Assembly: GCF_000010725.1 (NCBI RefSeq)
Contig: NC_013854.1
Location: 2,323,001-2,387,000 of the forward strand
Source: Azospirillum sp. B510
GTDB lineage: Bacteria; Pseudomonadota; Alphaproteobacteria; Azospirillales; Azospirillaceae
Length of the DNA stretch: 64,000 nt
Direction: 5' to 3'
Position numbers and translations under genes: made by a program. The notes beneath the pieces are model-generated. The model was not told the DNA's origin. It made no database searches and was given only the letters and a program-made list of their open reading frames with translations. Shown here one piece after another: positions 26,570-33,888 of the stretch (within the stretch, counting starts at the first letter, position 1; every line of letters starts with the position of its first letter).

Positions 26570-27091
26570 ATGTTCGACCAGAACACTCTGGCCGGAGCCT
26601 TTGGCATGGCCGGATTTATCTTGATTGCGCTGTGGCCTCTGGCTCGCACGCGCCGCGTTCTGCTGGCTGGACAGGCCGCAAGCGCCCTCGCCTTCGCTGC
26701 CCATTACCTTCTGATTGGCGCCACCACCGGCGCGGCGGCCACCTTCCTGTCGCTGCTACAAGCCGCGACAGCGTGGCCGGCTGGCGCCCGCCCCCTGTGG
26801 TGCCGCGCCGCGTTCGCGGCCACCATGCCCGCCCTGGCGGCGCTGGCGTGGGCCAGTTGGGCGGGCTGGCCTTCGGCATGGGCCACCATCGGCACCGTGG
26901 CGGCGTCCGCCGCCCGCTGGAGCGCCCAACCCGCAACGATGCGCTTCTTGTTCGCCATTTCCGCGCTGGCATGGCTCGCGCATGACGTATCAACCAACAG
27001 CGTGCCCGGCATGCTCGCTGATTTGGCGTGCTGCGCAACGCTGTTCTATGGCTGGATGCGAGATAGGGCGGGCAAGCATACTCCTGAATGA
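26570..27091 (+). CDS. Inner membrane protein, YgjV-like
   Basis: 173 residues, six short hydrophobic segments (LAGAFGMAGFILIALWPLA; LLAGQAASALAFAAHYLLIG; GAAATFLSLLQAATAW and others). The 'QAASALAFAAHYLLIGATTGAAAT' pattern, with a His-Tyr in a membrane helix followed by Gly/Thr, is characteristic of the YgjV/Imp-YgjV group of bacterial membrane proteins of unknown function. It sits 23 bases after the ribbon-helix-helix gene with GGAG in front, so the two may be co-transcribed. It has no known phage role; a cargo or superinfection-related role would be speculation. Confidence 0.65.
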   Translation: MFDQNTLAGAFGMAGFILIALWPLARTRRVLLAGQAASALAFAAHYLLIGATTGAAATFLSLLQAATAWPAGARPLWCRAAFAATMPALAALAWASWAGWPSAWATIGTVAASAARWSAQPATMRFLFAISALAWLAHDVSTNSVPGMLADLACCATLFYGWMRDRAGKHTPE

Positions 27092-27130
27092 TGGCCCTAC
27101 GGCCAGCAACACCCAAAAAGGAGCTTCGAC

Positions 27131-27883
27131 ATGCCCGCTGCAAACTTCGCCGCCGCTCTCCCGGAGACCGAGGCGGCGGACCTCAGCTATTTACGCGACA
27201 GCCTGTCGCAAATCGCCGCCGCGCAAGGTCTGCGTCCAGTGGTGTCGGATGACTGGCAGGCGCTGGAGGCGCTGAACGCGCGCCACCGCGACAGTTGGTT
27301 TGAGCTGCTGCCAAAGCCGTCCGCCGTCCCGTGCTTCTGGGTCGGGCTGACGACGGCCGAGGACGAGGTGGTGGCCGTCCAAGCGTCCATCCTGCTCGAT
27401 TGCCGCGCCCGGCCCTATGCTGCCCGCCTCACCGACCTGACAGCCTTCTATGACGCCGGCAACGCCCCGCCCGACGCCTATTGCTTCGCCGCCAGCCCGG
27501 AGGCCCGCGAGACGCGCGGCGCGGTGGCGATGATGTCCAGCGGGTGGGTGCATCCGGACTGGCGCGGCGGGCATCGTGACCTGTTCCACATGTCGGGCCG
27601 GATCAACCGGCTGGAGGCGGTCGACCGGTGGCAGCCGGACTATTTGGCCGCCCTGGTCGAAACCAATGTCTCCCGTATCTGGACGGAGCGGGCGGTAGGC
27701 GAGCGCCACCTCGACCGCCACCCGACCATCATGTTTCACCAGCCCGGCGAGGGCAGGATCACGCTGCATCTGATGCGGTTCCGACCGGCCGCAGTGATCT
27801 CGGACCTTGCACGTCGTGCATCTTCACCGCCGACAGAATGGCCCGGTGACGCCCGCTCTGCCAGCCGATCAGCGCATGGCTGA
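27131..27883 (+). CDS. GNAT-fold-like protein, function unknown
   Basis: 250 residues. The pattern 'FWVGLTTAEDEVVAVQASIL' (beta strands), followed by 'GWVHPDWRGGH' and a helix, resembles the acetyl-CoA binding motif A of GNAT acetyltransferases (V.P..RG.G). Residues 100-130 and the end 'PGEGRITLHLMRFRPAAV' could be other strands of the fold. The last 15-20 residues are Ser/Arg-rich and overlap by 125 bases a gene on the other strand; they could be an extension of a protein whose true end is earlier. It follows the YgjV-like gene by 39 bases. Weakly supported; no substrate can be named. Confidence 0.5.
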   Translation: MPAANFAAALPETEAADLSYLRDSLSQIAAAQGLRPVVSDDWQALEALNARHRDSWFELLPKPSAVPCFWVGLTTAEDEVVAVQASILLDCRARPYAARLTDLTAFYDAGNAPPDAYCFAASPEARETRGAVAMMSSGWVHPDWRGGHRDLFHMSGRINRLEAVDRWQPDYLAALVETNVSRIWTERAVGERHLDRHPTIMFHQPGEGRITLHLMRFRPAAVISDLARRASSPPTEWPGDARSASRSAHG

Positions 27884-28307
27884 AGCTGAACGGCTTCCCA
27901 ATCCCGACCACCGCCACCTCGTTGACGACCGGTTCGCCGCTCTCGATTGCCTCGGCATACTCGCGCGCGATGGCCGCCGAGAACTCGCAATGGGGGTCCT
28001 CCACCTCCGGCTTGCCCAGCACCATCCGGCCCCAGGCTTCGCCAAGCGTGTCCAACGCCGGCCTGCCGATGAACCGGAACAGTAGCGGCCCGCCCTCCCG
28101 CTCGGAGGAGAGGAAACTGCAACGGGGCAGCAACCCGGAGTCCTTCAGGTAGCGGACGAGATCCGGGCTACCGTGCGGGTAGCGCCGGGCCTCGGCAACG
28201 ATGGCCTGCTGCCAGTCCAGCGCCTGCCCTACCGCGCGGCGCTGGACGACCACCTCGCAGGCCGGCGGCTGGATCGCCGCGGGCCGGAACTGGAGGATCT
28301 TGGTCAC
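27759..28307 (-). CDS. PAS-like (PAS_5 type) protein, unknown function
   Basis: 182 residues on the reverse strand. The middle, 'FRFIGRPALDTLGEAWGRM', 'PHCEFSAAIAREYAEAIESG', and 'EPVVNEVAVVGIGKPFSFSHALIG' fits the alphaproteobacterial PAS_5 group, where FRF.G.. and a Glu-rich helix precede the beta strands. There is no attached output domain, so it could act by binding a partner. The start overlaps the preceding gene stop by four bases (ATGA at 28304-28307), a translationally coupled pair. The 3' end overlaps the convergent gene by 125 bases. Confidence 0.55.
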   Translation of the reverse strand: MTKILQFRPAAIQPPACEVVVQRRAVGQALDWQQAIVAEARRYPHGSPDLVRYLKDSGLLPRCSFLSSEREGGPLLFRFIGRPALDTLGEAWGRMVLGKPEVEDPHCEFSAAIAREYAEAIESGEPVVNEVAVVGIGKPFSFSHALIGWQSGRHRAILSAVKMHDVQGPRSLRPVGTASDAA

Positions 28308-28867
28308 GCGGCCCTCCCTAAGAAAGGGGCCATCATCGCGTCATAGACCAGCCGCGCCTGCTCGGTGGTGATGCCAGCCTGGACGGCGGCAGCCTCCAAC
28401 AGGCGGTCGGCCGGCACTGCCGGGACGTTCAGCATGGCGGGCGCTTCGGCGGCAAAGGCCGCCTCCATGCACGGGATGCCCGCCGCCTCCCGGATCTGGT
28501 GCGAGACCTGAATGCCGGCGAGGAACGCCCGAACGCTGGACAAGGCTGTGACGTCCGCTTTCCCGGCGGCGGTGGTGTAGGACGGCAGGCCAGTTTCGGG
28601 GCACAGCAGCTGATCGAGGATCGCCATCGTGTCGCCGACCGTGTGCGGCGTGGTGGCAAGGATCGCGTCGATCATCGGCATCCACCGAGTCGCCACGGTT
28701 TCATCCGTCTCGTGCTCTGCGAAAAGCCGCCGTACAGCCTCAACCGCCTCACGCACGGTCATTCCGAGCGCGGGGATCAGGCTGGTATCGGCTCCGAGCC
28801 TGCCGTCACCGGCCGCCATTTCGTTGCCGGCGCCGCCGGTGGTATCGTCGCCCTTGTTGGTTCTCAT
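28304..28867 (-). CDS. Unrecognised protein, first gene of reverse-strand pair
   Basis: 187 residues with start at ATG 28865-28867 (MRTNKGDDTTGG). A longer reading from 28942 adds 25 residues that would run through two hairpins, so I prefer the shorter start; GGAGAG lies 10-12 bases ahead. The N-terminal 40 residues are disordered. The body is helical (TVREAVEAVRRLFAEHETDE; DAILATTPHTVGDTMAILD) and ends TTEQARLVYDAMMAPFLGRAA. The alternation of short helices resembles an adaptor or chaperone rather than an enzyme. It is unlike any family I know; coupling to the PAS-like gene suggests the two act together. Confidence 0.55.
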   Translation of the reverse strand: MRTNKGDDTTGGAGNEMAAGDGRLGADTSLIPALGMTVREAVEAVRRLFAEHETDETVATRWMPMIDAILATTPHTVGDTMAILDQLLCPETGLPSYTTAAGKADVTALSSVRAFLAGIQVSHQIREAAGIPCMEAAFAAEAPAMLNVPAVPADRLLEAAAVQAGITTEQARLVYDAMMAPFLGRAA

Positions 28868-28896
28868 CGGTGTTTGCTCTCCATGGGAACGAATTG

Positions 28897-28954
28897 CCGG
28901 ACGATCTGCCGTCGTCCGGTATCGGGCGCCCGGCCTCGCCAAAGGCCGGGCGCC
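28897..28954 (-). other. Tandem hairpins between binding-protein gene and reverse-strand pair
   Basis: CCGGACGA/TCGTCCGG (28897-28919) and a 12-bp perfect stem GGCGCCCGGCCT/AGGCCGGGCGCC (28925-28954) lie back to back, 10 bases after the stop of the gene at 28964. No T-tract follows on either strand. The second stem is strong enough to stop or pause RNA polymerase. Confidence 0.55.
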
Positions 28955-28963
28955 TCCTCACGG

Positions 28964-29797
28964 CTACCGAACGGAAACGTCGTAGCCGAACCATTGCGCC
29001 GACAGACGCGAGGCGGTGCCATCCTCTCCAGCGCTGGCGATAGCTTGGGTGAAGCGTGCGGCCAACGGGTTGCCCTTGCGCACGGCAACGCCCACCCCGG
29101 CGCCCAGCGCGCCACGGCTGAACGTCGGCCCAGCCACAGCCACCCGCCCGTCAGCCTTCATGATGGCCTCCAGCGCCGAACGGTTGCCCAGCAGCGCGTC
29201 GACGCGGCCGGCGGCCAGATCGAGCGCCGCATAATCGAGCTTCTCGTAAGCGCGGACGCGAGCAGCGGGGAACAACGCTTCAACCATTCGCTCATGAATG
29301 GTGTTCACCTGGACGGCCACCGTCTTGCCCTCCAGCGCCTTCGCCATCGCCGCGACGCCCGGCTGGCCATCACCAGCCGCAAGGTCGATCCGCGCGATAA
29401 CCGGGAAGGCGCCGCCGAGCGGCGAACCGTGCTGGACGGCGAACATGGCCGGATCGGCGGCATAGGCGGCGCTGAAGTCGACCACTCGCTCGCGCTCGGG
29501 GGTGATGCTGACGCCCGCGATCACCGCGTCATATCGGCCCTGCTGGAGGCCGGGCAGGATGCCGTCCCAATCCTGAGCAACGACCTCGCATTCCGCCTCC
29601 ATCCGGCGGCACAGGTCATGCACGAGATCGACCTCGAAGCCGACGATCTTGCCGTCAGCGGTGGTGGCGTTCCACGGGGCGAAGGCGCCCTCAGTGGCAA
29701 TGCGGAGTTTCAGGCTATCGGCGGCAACCGGCCCGCTGAACAGGGAAAGCGCGGCAGCAGCGAGAAGGAGCGAGCGGCGGGTCAAAGCTATCTCCAT
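28964..29797 (-). CDS. Periplasmic amino-acid-binding protein (SBP family 3), signal peptide
   Basis: 277 residues. Residues 1-26 are a signal peptide (TRRSLLLAAAALSLFSGPVAA). The mature part follows bacterial type 3 solute-binding proteins: KLRIATEGAFAPWNATTADG, 'GFEVDLVHDLCRRMEAE', 'WDGILPGLQQGRYDAVIAG' and 'SITPERERVVDFSAAY', where the conserved Arg and Asp bind the amino-acid alpha groups; lysine/arginine/ornithine- or octopine-type binding is likely. No permease or ATPase gene is near, so it would use a host transporter, act as a receptor, or bind a ligand for another purpose. It lies between phage genes, divergent from an HTH gene. Confidence 0.8.
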   Translation of the reverse strand: MEIALTRRSLLLAAAALSLFSGPVAADSLKLRIATEGAFAPWNATTADGKIVGFEVDLVHDLCRRMEAECEVVAQDWDGILPGLQQGRYDAVIAGVSITPERERVVDFSAAYAADPAMFAVQHGSPLGGAFPVIARIDLAAGDGQPGVAAMAKALEGKTVAVQVNTIHERMVEALFPAARVRAYEKLDYAALDLAAGRVDALLGNRSALEAIMKADGRVAVAGPTFSRGALGAGVGVAVRKGNPLAARFTQAIASAGEDGTASRLSAQWFGYDVSVR

Positions 29798-29900
29798 TGG
29801 CTTTATGGCCTATCCATTGGCTAATTAGTTAACTCGGCAGATCTTGGCGGTCAAGCTATTTAGTGCTAGTTTTAGCCAAACAGCTAATTTGGGGATTGAC
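29794..29900. promoter_or_regulatory. Divergent regulatory region with repeats between binding-protein and HTH genes
   Basis: CCATTGGCT occurs at 29794-29802 and 29814-29822, 20 bp apart. TTGGCTAA at 29817-29824 has its reverse complement TTAGCCAA at 29872-29879, and CTAATTAG (29821-29828) is a palindrome. This AT-rich stretch between two divergent genes is the natural place for operator sites of the HTH protein. Confidence 0.5.
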
Positions 29901-30158
29901 GTGACTGTGTTGGAGCTAAAGGGGGAGCAACTCCGGGCCGCTCGGGCGCTGCTGCGCTGGCCGCAGCAGAAGCTGGCGGAGGAGGCTTCTCAGTTCAGCC
30001 CGGTATCGGCGAACACCATCAAGCGCTGGGAAGCGATAGACGGGCCGATCAACGCAACGACCACGGCCATAAATGCCGTGCTGCGCGCGCTGCTGAACGA
30101 GGGGATCGAGCTGCTGAACGACGGCGCCCCTGGTGCGCGGCTGCGGCGCGGCAAGTAG
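29901..30158 (+). CDS. Phage-type helix-turn-helix regulator
   Basis: 85 residues from GTG 29901 (GGGG 6-9 bases upstream). A longer frame from TTG 29844 reads through the repeat-rich control region and is not used. The core 'LRAARALLRWPQQKLAEEAS', 'NTIKRWEA' is the Cro/CI-type HTH in a form common in small phage regulators whose C-terminal tail reads 'GIELLNDG....GARLRRG'. It lies divergent to the binding-protein gene and likely controls that gene and itself through the repeats between them. Length is normal for the group. Confidence 0.72.
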   Translation: MTVLELKGEQLRAARALLRWPQQKLAEEASQFSPVSANTIKRWEAIDGPINATTTAINAVLRALLNEGIELLNDGAPGARLRRGK

Positions 30159-30672
30159 GGACGATCCTGAGAAAAAGCGGACACACTTAGGCACTCCAAT
30201 TGCTACACAAGCGGCGTCGGGCCGACAGTGGGCGGCGTCCGTCCTCGCGTACGAGGGGGCAGACAATGGTTGGTGCCTGGGTCCAATCCAGGGACTCGCG
30301 AGCCGGGGGAACTCCCACTCCCCCGGCCCCACTCTTAGGAGCAGGGCCGCACTCGCGAATACACAATAGCGCGATCAAAAATATCCTCAAAGGGGGTAAT
30401 TGATTTCGCGCCAGTAATGATTGCATAACTTAGTATGCAAATTGCGAGGCAATCGGCGGTTCCGGCCGATTTCGTGACAAATTGTGACGCAAGATGCGAC
30501 GGAGTGCCGCGCGACGGCATGGATCAAAGAAATACTTAGGTACAGAAGTATCTGCCGATCTACGGCGCTCATTCACGGTCTATGGATCACGCGCTCCAGC
30601 ACTCCACCATTGCCGATTAACTACAGGCGATGACTGTGAGACTGCATGAGGAAAATCGTTAGGTTCCGAAGT

Positions 30673-30697
30673 TTCGGCTCTCCGGAAAAGCGGGTTG
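30673..30697 (+). repeat. 25-bp element, inverted copy at 33731-33755
   Basis: The element starts TTCGGCTCT and ends AAAAGCGGGTTG. It matches the reverse complement of 33731-33755 at 24 of 25 positions; similarity continues weakly beyond. Both copies are in non-coding DNA on either side of the gene block 30846-33656. Confidence 0.7.
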
Positions 30698-30749
30698 GCG
30701 CGATCCGCTCGCAAGAATGATTTTCCTGCGTTGGTTGCGCTTTTCCCTC

Positions 30750-30785
30750 TTGCGCGAACAACCAATGTCCGCTTTAATACGGACA
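30750..30785 (+). promoter_or_regulatory. Promoter-like sequence inside a palindrome
   Basis: TTGCGC (30750-30755), 17 bases, TTTAAT (30773-30778), about 70 bases ahead of the gene at 30846. The -10 is enclosed by TGTCCG (30766-30771) and CGGACA (30780-30785), so a dimeric repressor bound there would block it. Confidence 0.45.
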
Positions 30786-30845
30786 CAGAAACGGCGACGA
30801 CGGCAATAGGCTGTAGGCGCCCCGGCAAAGAAAGGCTGGCCCATC

Positions 30846-31070
30846 ATGATCACCACCACCTGGATCGTCGCTGAATCGGCTCGCGGCACCGACGCCATCG
30901 TCGCCGAGGCCTGCGCCGCCAGCACCGTCGACCGCTTCTTCGCCCGCGCCGATGCGCGCGGCATGATCGTCGATACCGTCAAGACCGCGTTTGGCTGCCA
31001 CTGGGACGGCAGCCGCCTCGACGCCGCCGAGCGCCGCCGCATCGCCGCCGGCATCCGCCGCAACGCCTGA
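30846..31070 (+). CDS. Small protein of unknown function
   Basis: 74 residues, AAAGGC ribosome binding site 10 bases ahead. The sequence is Ala/Arg-rich with VAEACAASTVDRFFARADAR and ends DAAERRRIAAGIRRN; one or two amphipathic helices are expected. The gene stands first in a forward block of small genes (30846-33656) behind the candidate promoter at 30750-30785. No family is recognised; a small phage regulatory protein is possible. Confidence 0.5.
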   Translation: MITTTWIVAESARGTDAIVAEACAASTVDRFFARADARGMIVDTVKTAFGCHWDGSRLDAAERRRIAAGIRRNA

Positions 31071-31114
31071 CCATCCCCTCACCGCCCGGCCAGTTCTGGC
31101 GTCTCCCCAAGCTT

Positions 31115-31132
31115 CCCCCTGGTGGGGGTTTT
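31115..31132 (+). terminator. Intrinsic terminator
   Basis: CCCCC (31115-31119) and GGGGG (31124-31128) form a short stem around TGGT, followed by TTTT. It lies between the small genes at 30846 and 31175. Confidence 0.55.
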
Positions 31133-31174
31133 GGACACCGAATAGCAGCCGGCAGAGCCGGCAGGAGAAGATGG

Positions 31175-31441
31175 ATGGAACAGTATTACTGGATCGTCCC
31201 CGCTATAGGGGCAATCGTTGGCGCAGCGGCCGGCGCCCTTGCCGGTTGGGGCCACCTCACCCCCGATGATCGCGGGTTGGGGCCCGCCCAACAGACCCTC
31301 ATGCGGGCGGTCTATGCCGCTTGGCTGGGAGTCGCCTGTGCGGGCATAGGCGCAGCTGCGGCGGCCTTTTGGCCCATCGTTGTTCCTGGTGCGGCGATCT
31401 GGTGGGCCGCCGGAAAGGCGGATAAGGCGCGCGGAGCGTAA
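31175..31441 (+). CDS. Small membrane protein with Gly/Ala-rich helices
   Basis: 88 residues, AGGAGAAG eight bases before the ATG. Two hydrophobic helices flank a polar linker: IVPAIGAIVGAAAGALAGW (residues 7-25) and VYAAWLGVACAGIGAAAAAF (46-65), with a third weaker stretch 'WPIVVPGAAIWWAAG' before a Lys-rich end. The pattern is like small holin or membrane-stress proteins, yet the real holin is at 25605. It lies behind a terminator and may have its own expression. Confidence 0.55.
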   Translation: MEQYYWIVPAIGAIVGAAAGALAGWGHLTPDDRGLGPAQQTLMRAVYAAWLGVACAGIGAAAAAFWPIVVPGAAIWWAAGKADKARGA

Positions 31442-31528
31442 CCATCACCCCCTCACCGGCCGCCTGGATCACTCCGGGCGGCAGAGCGAGAGGGCGGCAA
31501 GAGGCAGCCCGAAAGAACGGAGAGAAAA

Positions 31529-31861
31529 ATGAGCAGCAGGACCGCATTGATCGCCAAGAACAGCATGCATCCTCTTCGCGCGCGTAGGCGCAACCTTCGG
31601 CGCGGCGCTCGTCCCGACAGTGTTTTGAGACGGGGCGGCACCATTGGCGAGGTGGCGCGGGTGGTGAGCTGGATATCCCGCGCCGGCTGTGGCGCGGTCA
31701 AGAAGGCGAGATTTGCCGCCGCGTGGGGTTGCGGCGAAGAGTGGACGGCTCGGCGCATCGCGCTGGTCGAGACGGCGCGCCGCGTGGTGGACGCTCCTGA
31801 GCGCGTCACGCGCGGGACCTTCCTGCGCTACTGTCAGACGATGCGCGACCGCATCGTCTGA
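31529..31861 (+). CDS. Small basic protein of unknown function
   Basis: 110 residues; GGAGAG lies 8 bases before the ATG. It is very basic (RARRRNLRRGARPDSVLRRG in residues 17-37) and the later part contains 'IGEVARVVSWISRAGCGAV' and 'RIALVETARRVVDAPERVTR', probably helical. Basic small proteins of this kind are common in phage early regions as DNA- or RNA-binding factors; that is a guess from charge. No family is recognised. Confidence 0.5.
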   Translation: MSSRTALIAKNSMHPLRARRRNLRRGARPDSVLRRGGTIGEVARVVSWISRAGCGAVKKARFAAAWGCGEEWTARRIALVETARRVVDAPERVTRGTFLRYCQTMRDRIV

Positions 31862-31962
31862 CACCTACGCGCCCCGCACTAGTCCATCGTCCAGATCCTG
31901 GCCGGTAACGGCCGGGCCTCATTGCGGCGCTGCCCTGCGTCGCGCCAACCGGGAGACTGACC

Positions 31963-32601
31963 ATGCGCGCCATTTCCATGTTCCCCGATATTGTCGCCCG
32001 CCATGAGCAATACGTGGCTGAATTCTACGAGACATTTTACGACCGAACAGTCCCCTCGAAAGAAGTGATCCGCGCCATCGCCGTGCGCGCGGCACGCGAA
32101 GAAATCCGCACGTTGGCGGGCCGGAAGTCCAGAGAAAACATCACCCCCGTGTTCCGCATGTACGGAAACCAAAATGTCCGCGTCAGCATCGACGGTGGTC
32201 AGATTGTCGCCATCGGCCATGCCGATACAGAAACTTTGAGGAGTTGGCTGCACGCGACAAGGGCTTCTCCGAAGCGCTATTACCCCGTCACATTGGTGAC
32301 CGAGATAAATGGAAAACCGTGGTCAACCCGATTGGTTTGGCTTGCGGACTCCCAGGGCATCACGCAGGTGGCGCGAACGGCCCCAGGGCCGCGCGCGACC
32401 TGGGAGAAGAAGGTCACGCCTGCCGACATTGGGCCGCGCAAGCGGTATTATGAAAACGGCAGTTTCGCCAACTGGATAAACAAGCCTGATCTCGGGTACG
32501 TCGAGAAAAAATATGGATATCCCGTCTCCCTGCGCGTGAAGTACGAGCAGGATACCCCCGCGCTGCGAGAGCTGCGAGATAAGTCAGATGGTCGTGGATG
32601 A
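31963..32601 (+). CDS. Unrecognised phage-region protein
   Basis: 212 residues. GGGAGACTGACC precedes the ATG. The N-terminal third is helical (FPDIVARHEQYVAEFYETFY; IRAIAVRAAREEIRTLAG); the rest is beta-rich and basic (RMYGNQNVRVSIDGGQIVAI; YYPVTLVTEINGKPWSTRL; EKKYGYPVSLRVKYEQDTP). The split suggests an N-terminal helical domain followed by a beta domain. Codon use is a little more AT-rich than in the structural operon. The stop overlaps the next gene start by 14 bases. Confidence 0.55.
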   Translation: MRAISMFPDIVARHEQYVAEFYETFYDRTVPSKEVIRAIAVRAAREEIRTLAGRKSRENITPVFRMYGNQNVRVSIDGGQIVAIGHADTETLRSWLHATRASPKRYYPVTLVTEINGKPWSTRLVWLADSQGITQVARTAPGPRATWEKKVTPADIGPRKRYYENGSFANWINKPDLGYVEKKYGYPVSLRVKYEQDTPALRELRDKSDGRG

Positions 32602-33391
32602 TACCGGGGCTGCGATGATCAGCCTGTCCCGGACTCAGCGTCACGCCGCCGACCGTGCCGGCGGCGTCGACCTCATCCTGCCCTGGCCGGACGGCCTGGC
32701 GGTGCCCGACCTGGATCTGAACGAGATGCGCCCGGCCTCCCCGCCGCAGACAGCCGCGGCGGTGGCCGCGCTCGATCTTCCGCGCGACATCACGCTGTGG
32801 CGCGTCCGTGTCATCCGCCTGCGCCAGCAGGGCACCGCGCCGGAGGAGGAGCGGCCGGTGCGGTGTTACCTACTGGCAGGTCTGGTCGGCGCCCGCTGGC
32901 TCGACGCGCTGCGGCGGATCCCGCCGCGCGACGTCCGCCGCATGTGGAGCGCCGCCGCCCTGGTGGTGGACGCCTCGCCCGCTCCCGATCCGCTACCGGC
33001 GTCGGTCCCTCCTCCGACCCCAGCCCCGCCGAAGGCGGCACGCAAGCCGCGGGCGCCGGGCTACGTTCGGACCCGCGCCAATCCGGACCGGGTCGCCCAG
33101 CGTCTGTGGGCGGCGCTGCGCTGCGGCGAAGCCATGACGTGCGCCGAGCTGGCCGAGCGGGCCGGCGCCAGCCCCAACACCGCCAAGAACTACGCCCGCC
33201 GTTGGCAGCGCGAGGATCTGGTGGAGGTGGCGGGCGAGACCGGCGGCGACGCCGGCATCGGGACGGCCTATCTCTACCGCCTCTCCCGTGATCTTGGCCC
33301 GACGGCCCCGGTGCTGCGCGGCCGGGTCGACACCGGCACCGGCTACACCGATCCCAACGAGGAGGAGGCCACCGATGACGTGGCAGGATGA
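32588..33391 (+). CDS. Winged-helix DNA-binding protein
   Basis: 267 residues from ATG 32588; ATG 32615 (ISLSRTQRHAADRAGG) is an alternative with a better N-terminus and little loss. Residues 1-115 are of unknown fold. A Pro/Ala-rich linker (about 125-155) leads to a winged-helix domain at about 165-230: RVAQRLWAALRCGEAMTCAE, LAERAGASPNTAKNYARRWQ and a wing with GTAYLYRLS. It probably binds DNA in phage replication or regulation. It is followed directly by a small gene at 33375 that overlaps its end by 17 bases. Confidence 0.6.
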   Translation: MVVDDTGAAMISLSRTQRHAADRAGGVDLILPWPDGLAVPDLDLNEMRPASPPQTAAAVAALDLPRDITLWRVRVIRLRQQGTAPEEERPVRCYLLAGLVGARWLDALRRIPPRDVRRMWSAAALVVDASPAPDPLPASVPPPTPAPPKAARKPRAPGYVRTRANPDRVAQRLWAALRCGEAMTCAELAERAGASPNTAKNYARRWQREDLVEVAGETGGDAGIGTAYLYRLSRDLGPTAPVLRGRVDTGTGYTDPNEEEATDDVAG

Positions 33392-33656
33392 TGCGGAGGC
33401 CCTGTGGGGCAGCGAGTGGCGCCAGCCGCTGTCGGAGGTGGCGGGCGTGGCGTCGAAGACGGCGATCCGCTGGGGCAAGGCTGGGGCCTGCCCGCCGCAG
33501 ATCGAGCGGTGGCTTGCCGAGACCGTGGCCAGCCTGCCGGCCGGTCAGCATCGTGCCTACGGGGGCGCCCTTCGGGCTGCTCTGTGGGCGCACGATGGGG
33601 CTCTGGATGTGCTGGGCCGGGTGCAGGAGGACCTGGAGGCCGCCCGCCTGCCGTGA
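33375..33656 (+). CDS. Small protein of unknown function, end of phage gene block
   Basis: 93 residues from ATG 33375; GGAGGAGG lies 7 bases upstream inside the preceding gene. The sequence contains 'WRQPLSEVAGVASKTAIRWG' and 'IERWLAETVASLP', a helix-turn-helix-like pair of helices that might bind DNA, followed by helices with YGGALRAALWAHDGALDVLG. It may work together with the winged-helix protein it overlaps. No family is recognised. It is the last phage-like gene before the terminator at 33889. Confidence 0.5.
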   Translation: MTWQDDAEALWGSEWRQPLSEVAGVASKTAIRWGKAGACPPQIERWLAETVASLPAGQHRAYGGALRAALWAHDGALDVLGRVQEDLEAARLP

Positions 33657-33730
33657 CGGGAGAGTGGGCGAGTATGCTGCCTGGACGCCGGCCGACGCGC
33701 ACGAAGGCGCTTAACCTAAGCGAGCGCGAT

Positions 33731-33755
33731 CAACCCGCTTTTCCGCAGAGCCGAA
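33731..33755 (-). repeat. Inverted copy of the 25-bp element at 30673
   Basis: 24 of 25 positions match 30673-30697 in reverse complement. It sits 75 bases after the stop of the last phage-like gene. Confidence 0.7.
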
Positions 33756-33888
33756 GTTTCCTTGGTAACCCTGGCAGCCCGACAGTTGCCCGCCCGTCAG
33801 CAGGCCACCGTTATGGTCAGCCGATCATTACTGTCCCGTCGGTAGCGGGCCGCTGCTACCATCATCGCAGTCATATCGGCTGCACTGC

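Larger units (their letters stand above)
30159..30845. other. Non-coding regulatory stretch with several palindromes
   Basis: This 687-base gap has no convincing gene. It holds a GC hairpin (30302-30309 with 30320-30327), palindrome TTGCATA-acttag-TATGCAA (30421-30440), a direct repeat GTGAC-N5-GTGAC near 30475, inverted ATACTT/AAGTAT (30532-30551), a 25-bp repeat element (30673-30697), and TTGCGC-17-TTTAAT (30750-30778), a promoter-like sequence whose -10 lies in the loop of TGTCCG/CGGACA (30766-30785). The hexamer ACTTAG occurs in three of the sites. A 45-codon frame at 30266-30403 is possible but weak. The content suggests a phage switch or early control region. Confidence 0.55.

Noticed and set aside
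30270..30310. tRNA-like T-arm (CCTGG-GTCCAAT-CCAGG)
   Set aside because: No matching acceptor stem or other arms; no CCA end. Chance or remnant.
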